A DNA stretch of 64,000 nucleotides from JBLXBZ01 sp048265185 (lineage in GTDB: Bacteria > Pseudomonadota > Alphaproteobacteria > Rhizobiales > Stappiaceae), in contig JBLXBZ010000005.1 in assembly GCA_048265185.1 (NCBI GenBank), positions 168,972 to 232,971 on the forward strand. Reading direction: 5' to 3'. Below the pieces are notes generated by a model that searched no databases, was not told where the DNA came from, and saw only the letters and a program-made list of their open reading frames with translations. Positions 60,657-64,000 of this stretch are shown piece after piece. The position numbers and the translations under genes are program-made. Each line of letters begins with the position of its first letter. Position 1 is the first letter of the stretch.

Positions 60657-61867
60657 TAAACTCTTATCTTAACCCATTGAAAGAAAACCCGAGGATTTTG
60701 GTCTTTGGAGTGATTTTGATGATCCTGTCCGCTCCCGGACAAACATTTTTTCTGTCGCTGTTCACGGATAACTTCCAGTCATATCTGGCCATTTCCGAAG
60801 GGGATCTGGGCGCGCTTTTCGCTCTAGCCACATTCGCCTCCGCTTTCCTCCTACCATTGGCGGGACAGAAAATAGATCAAATGTCCCTACCTCGTTACAC
60901 GATTGTGGTGGGGGGGATTCTCTGCCTTGCCTGCGCGCTCATCAGTCTGGCGCTGCCGTCGGTGATTTTCTTCACCTTTTGTATTTTTCTACTGCGCTTC
61001 GGTGGGCAAGGATTGATGATACACACGGCCACGACCACTATCTTACGCACTTTTCCCGCCCATTGCGGCAAGGCCAGCGCCATCGTTGGCCTGTTTTATT
61101 CCATCGCCTTGACGTTTATCCCGGTGTTGACGGCCATGGCGATCACGTTGAGCGGTTGGCGCGCCACTTGGCTGGCGACGGCGGCGATTGTCATCACCGG
61201 CGTCTTGATCGCTTATAATCTTCTTCCTAAAACCCGCCAGCCCGCGCTAATAACGACGGCGGATGATTTCACCACGACAACGCCCAAAAAGCCCCCCTCC
61301 CTTGGCTTAATGTTGCTCTTATGTCCAGCGACTCTGGCCGTCTCCTTCGTTTTCACAGGGCTTATTTTTCATCAAGCCACATTAGCCATTGAAAAAGACT
61401 GGACGCTCACGTGGCTGGCAAGCTGTTTTTCCGCTTTCGCCGTCTCTCAAGCGGCGGCGTCATTTCTCATAGCTCCTTTGATCGACAAATGGCGCTCGCC
61501 GCGTTTTCTGCCCCTGTTTCTATTGCCTATGGGAGTGGGGTTAGGGCTTATCGCCATTTTCAAAGCTCCGTGGATCGCGCCAATATATATGGCGCTCATT
61601 GGCGTGTCCGCCGCCATTGACCTCAAGCTTAGCGCGATCCTGTGGATCGACCTTTATGGGGTGGAGAACATTGGCTACACCAATTCTCGCTTTGAAGCGC
61701 TGCGCATCATCACTACCGGGATCGCCCCTTTCATCGTCGGCGTATTGCTTGATAACGGCGTCGCTCTTACGCGACAGGCCGCGGGATACGCCGTTTATGC
61801 GCTTTGCGTCTCCTTTTTGGCGTTCACAATGCGCAAAACCATTGAAAGCAAAAGCCCAAATGACTGA
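60653..61867 (+). CDS. MFS transporter (probable product exporter)
   Basis: Major facilitator protein of 404 residues with twelve membrane helices. The loop between helices 2 and 3 reads PLAGQKIDQMSLPRY, a form of the MFS GxxxDRxGR motif. The start ATG 60653 overlaps the upstream stop (ATGA); an in-frame start at 60512 lies inside the upstream gene and would add a non-membrane head. Embedded between ligase genes, so most likely exports the operon's product and gives self-protection; uptake of a precursor is the alternative. Confidence 0.85.
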   Translation: MINSYLNPLKENPRILVFGVILMILSAPGQTFFLSLFTDNFQSYLAISEGDLGALFALATFASAFLLPLAGQKIDQMSLPRYTIVVGGILCLACALISLALPSVIFFTFCIFLLRFGGQGLMIHTATTTILRTFPAHCGKASAIVGLFYSIALTFIPVLTAMAITLSGWRATWLATAAIVITGVLIAYNLLPKTRQPALITTADDFTTTTPKKPPSLGLMLLLCPATLAVSFVFTGLIFHQATLAIEKDWTLTWLASCFSAFAVSQAAASFLIAPLIDKWRSPRFLPLFLLPMGVGLGLIAIFKAPWIAPIYMALIGVSAAIDLKLSAILWIDLYGVENIGYTNSRFEALRIITTGIAPFIVGVLLDNGVALTRQAAGYAVYALCVSFLAFTMRKTIESKSPND

Positions 61868-63143
61868 CGCAGCGATAAGAGTCAGCCCTCGACCAGTGAT
61901 AATCGTTGACGCTTTCGGGCGGGGCGCCATGTTGGCCCAGACATTTAACGAACATGTGCCTTGCATCCACGTTAGCTCCCGCACCCAGATGCCACATAAG
62001 TTCCTCAGATCATTTCACGGCGATCTGTTCACCCATGCGTTTAACGGAGCGCAAATGGGGCTGGAGACGCTCGTGCGCGAACTGGCGGCGCATCAACCTC
62101 TGGCGGTGGTGACGGGAAACGAATTCGGCGTGGAGCTGGCGGACGCTCTGGCCGAGCGGCTGGGGCTTTTGGGTAATGGCGTCGCCCTCTCCCGCGCCCG
62201 CCGCGATAAATATGAAATGGCCATGGCGGCGGCGCGCGCCGGCGTTCCCATAGCCAGGCAATTACGCACCCCCAGCGAAAGCGCGGCCACGGCCTTCTTC
62301 GACGCCCTGAACGCGCGCGCTGTGGTCAAGCCCGTCAACAGCGCCGGCTCCGACGACGTTTTCATTTGCCGTTCAAGGGACGAAGTCATCAACGCCTGCC
62401 GCAAAATCATCGGCGCCACTAACTTGATGTTGGCGAAAAACACTCAGGTCATCATTCAGGAATATCTTGAGGGAGCTGAATTCGCCGTCAATTGCGTCTC
62501 GCACAATGGCCGACATTGGGTGACCGACATCTGGGACTATAAAAAGCGCCTCATAGCCGGCGGACGGCGCAAAATATACGATTTCGAAGACCTGATCGAC
62601 GGGAACGGAAGAGAAGCGCGCGCGCTTTCGACCTACGCCCGCGCGGTTCTCACGGCTCTGGGGATCAAATATGGTCCAAGCCATACGGAGATAATTCTCA
62701 CAGCCAACGGCCCAAGGCTGGTTGAAACTGGCGCGCGCGTCACCGGACAGCATATGCCGCGCGACCTTGGCGAAATGACGGAGACGAATCAAATCGAAAT
62801 GACGCTCTGGTGTTACCTCCACCCGTCGAAAATGCGCCGGTTTCCAGAAAATTACGTCAAGCGCTCCAATGCGCGCATTATGGACTTCATCGCCCACGAA
62901 AACGGAATTCTAGATCAGGAGCGCGCCAGACGTCAGCTCGCCGCCTGCCCTTCATTCCGTAATGTGACGTTTCGCGTCGACGACAAAAGCCCGCTGAACG
63001 CCACCACCGATCTCAGCTCAGCCGCTGGCGCGGCCTTTTTTCTGCATCGGGAGGCGCGTCAGATCGAAAAAGATTACGCAGAGTTCAGAGCATGGGAGGC
63101 CAGTGAAGAATCGTATAATCGCCCCACTGAAAAGAAAAATTAA
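61860..63143 (+). CDS. ATP-grasp ligase 2, L-amino-acid ligase (BacD)-like
   Basis: ATP-grasp enzyme of 427 residues resembling L-amino-acid alpha-ligases (BacD/YwfE type) that join two amino acids. Nucleotide Lys K157 in AVVKPVNSAGSDDV, adenine strand IIQEYLEGAEFAVN, then IKYGPSHTEIILT (269-281) and LVETGARVTGQHMPRDLGE, the family's magnesium and amino-acid-binding stretch. The gene overlaps the exporter by eight bases. With ATP-grasp 1 it gives two condensation steps, so a tripeptide-like or doubly conjugated product is plausible. Last gene of the operon; no strong terminator follows. Confidence 0.85.
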   Translation: MTDAAIRVSPRPVIIVDAFGRGAMLAQTFNEHVPCIHVSSRTQMPHKFLRSFHGDLFTHAFNGAQMGLETLVRELAAHQPLAVVTGNEFGVELADALAERLGLLGNGVALSRARRDKYEMAMAAARAGVPIARQLRTPSESAATAFFDALNARAVVKPVNSAGSDDVFICRSRDEVINACRKIIGATNLMLAKNTQVIIQEYLEGAEFAVNCVSHNGRHWVTDIWDYKKRLIAGGRRKIYDFEDLIDGNGREARALSTYARAVLTALGIKYGPSHTEIILTANGPRLVETGARVTGQHMPRDLGEMTETNQIEMTLWCYLHPSKMRRFPENYVKRSNARIMDFIAHENGILDQERARRQLAACPSFRNVTFRVDDKSPLNATTDLSSAAGAAFFLHREARQIEKDYAEFRAWEASEESYNRPTEKKN

Positions 63144-63256
63144 TACTGCTGCAAATTTTCATGCAAGCATCATGGATCTTTAGTTATAGTTTTTTGCAAA
63201 GTAAGAAAATAATGTAACTATAATAAGATTCGTGTCACGCGTCGGGGGCTTGCATT

Positions 63257-64000
63257 GTGAATTATCGCTACTTTTGGTTGGCTAGTCTTGGGTTTGCTCT
63301 ACCTGCAATTTTAAACTCGTCTACAGCCATCGCAAGCTGCACTGTTTCAAGCTCCAGCAAACATGACGTGACCTGTAGCGGCGATATCTCCGGAGCCATC
63401 ACCCACAAAGACGACGGCGTCATAAACCTCACCGTTCAGAACCTCACCAGCAACATCATCGGCAGCGGCGACAGCGGCTCATACGCCATCGAATTGGATA
63501 ATCACGCCGGCGCCGGCCACAATAGTTATAATCTTATCTTCACCGCCGATCTTGACGGCTCCAACGGGATCGTCAGCAAAACCGCCGGCGTTTATCTGGG
63601 CACATATGCGGTCAAGGCTGACGACGGCGAACATCACACCACCCATGGTTTTTCCGCCGCTTACGGCGGCGACGGAGAAACCGGAGGATCTGGCGGGTCG
63701 GTCACTTTAAAGGCCAGCGGCTCCGGTCCGATCTCCTCCAATGACGGCACCGTTATCCATGCTCACTCTCAAGGCGGGGCGGGCGGCGACGGCGGCGAAG
63801 GCACCTCGGACGGGCTGACCAACGCCCATGGGGGCGAAGGCGCCGTGGGCGGCGTGGGCGGAGACATAACCTTGACGTTGACGAGCGGTTCGGCGGTGAC
63901 GTCTCAAGGAAGTCAGCCCGGATTTTACGTCGTCAGCCAAGGCGGGGCGGGCGGCGACGGCGGCAAAGCTAAATCTGGCGGCAAGGCCTATGGCGGCGTC
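63257..64000 (+). CDS. exported glycine-rich adhesin/autotransporter-like protein (3' end beyond window)
   Basis: An open frame of 248 codons runs from GTG 63257 to the window end. GGGGG lies nine bases before the start. A Sec signal peptide is clear (MNYRYFWLASLGFALPAILN, cut after TAIA near residue 26), followed by a Ser/Thr/Gly-rich passenger: short beta-strand-like units (GVINLTVQNL, SVTLKASGSG, DITLTLTSGS) alternating with SQGGAGGDGG loops, as in autotransporter or large adhesin passengers. One loop recurs at 56-codon spacing as a 27-base exact DNA repeat. The beta-barrel or anchoring end is not in view, so the export class is an inference. AT-rich leader with TATAATAA-like promoter at about 63220. 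Confidence 0.7.
   Translation, partial: MNYRYFWLASLGFALPAILNSSTAIASCTVSSSSKHDVTCSGDISGAITHKDDGVINLTVQNLTSNIIGSGDSGSYAIELDNHAGAGHNSYNLIFTADLDGSNGIVSKTAGVYLGTYAVKADDGEHHTTHGFSAAYGGDGETGGSGGSVTLKASGSGPISSNDGTVIHAHSQGGAGGDGGEGTSDGLTNAHGGEGAVGGVGGDITLTLTSGSAVTSQGSQPGFYVVSQGGAGGDGGKAKSGGKAYGGV
63770..63796 (+). repeat. 27-base exact repeat inside the adhesin gene, copy 1
   Basis: Encodes the QGGAGGDGG loop; identical to 63938-63964, 168 bases (56 codons) away and in frame. Suggests recently duplicated passenger units. Confidence 0.85.
63938..63964 (+). repeat. 27-base exact repeat inside the adhesin gene, copy 2
   Basis: Second copy of the QGGAGGDGG-coding unit (see 63770-63796). Confidence 0.85.

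Noticed and set aside
1..64000. tRNA, rRNA, CRISPR array, replication origin or riboswitch
   Set aside because: None recognised on reading both strands; small RNAs cannot be excluded without covariance-model searches.

Overview
The window reads as a chromosome or large-replicon segment of an alphaproteobacterium, probably of the rhizobial order Hyphomicrobiales. The reasons are the gene content (aioXSRBA arsenite oxidase, a blcRABC/attJKLM gamma-butyrolactone locus, sitABCD, a decayed irr), the many ABC and TRAP solute transporters, the moderately high GC of coding DNA with AT-rich spacers, and frequent ATGA/GTGA overlaps inside operons. No rRNA, tRNA, CRISPR array, phage or intact transposase was seen. 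This assignment is inference from gene content.

Layout: 1-6.5 kb, the end of a surface-glycan cluster (two GT2 and one GT4 glycosyltransferases, a pyruvyltransferase-like protein, a methyltransferase). 6.5-8.5 kb, kduI divergent from an IclR regulator. 8.8-12.3 kb, a PhnD-PhnC-PhnE-PhnE type oxyanion ABC transporter, convergent with and sharing a bidirectional terminator with aioA. 12.4-19.2 kb, arsenite sensing and oxidation (aioXSR, then a sigma-54 promoter, then aioBA). 19.4-21.2 kb, an acid-sugar dehydratase-like enolase-superfamily gene with its GntR regulator. 21.6-23.2 kb, a DMT exporter with a TetR regulator and a long palindromic operator. 23.4-32.0 kb, a sugar or polyol catabolic locus (ABC importer and SDR on the minus strand; DeoR regulator, FGGY kinase and HAD phosphatase on the plus strand). 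32.4-33.8 kb, a methyltransferase. 33.8-38.2 kb, blcR-blcABC. 38.4-42.0 kb, sitDCBA Mn/Fe uptake, next to a frameshifted irr.

42.9-49.6 kb is more patchwork: ankyrin protein, HbpS/GlcG-like secreted protein and a two-component system; an AT-rich 458-residue secreted protein of unknown function between two 75-bp direct repeats; decayed DNA; and an RraA-family gene. 50.4-55.3 kb holds an SDR, a TRAP transporter and an Asp/Glu racemase-family gene, which with RraA look like a carboxylate-use set joined by a repeated TTTGTAA-type motif. A PACE efflux gene follows.

The most novel part is 56.2-63.1 kb, a tightly overlapped six-gene operon: class I methyltransferase, VioC/AsnO-like 2-oxoglutarate oxygenase, ATP-grasp ligase, a nucleoside-hydrolase-like protein with a Cys-rich C-terminal extension, an MFS exporter, and a second ATP-grasp ligase of the L-amino-acid-ligase type. 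It looks like a small pathway for an exported, ribosome-independent peptide or amino-acid conjugate. A glycine-rich exported protein (autotransporter-like) starts right after it and runs off the window.
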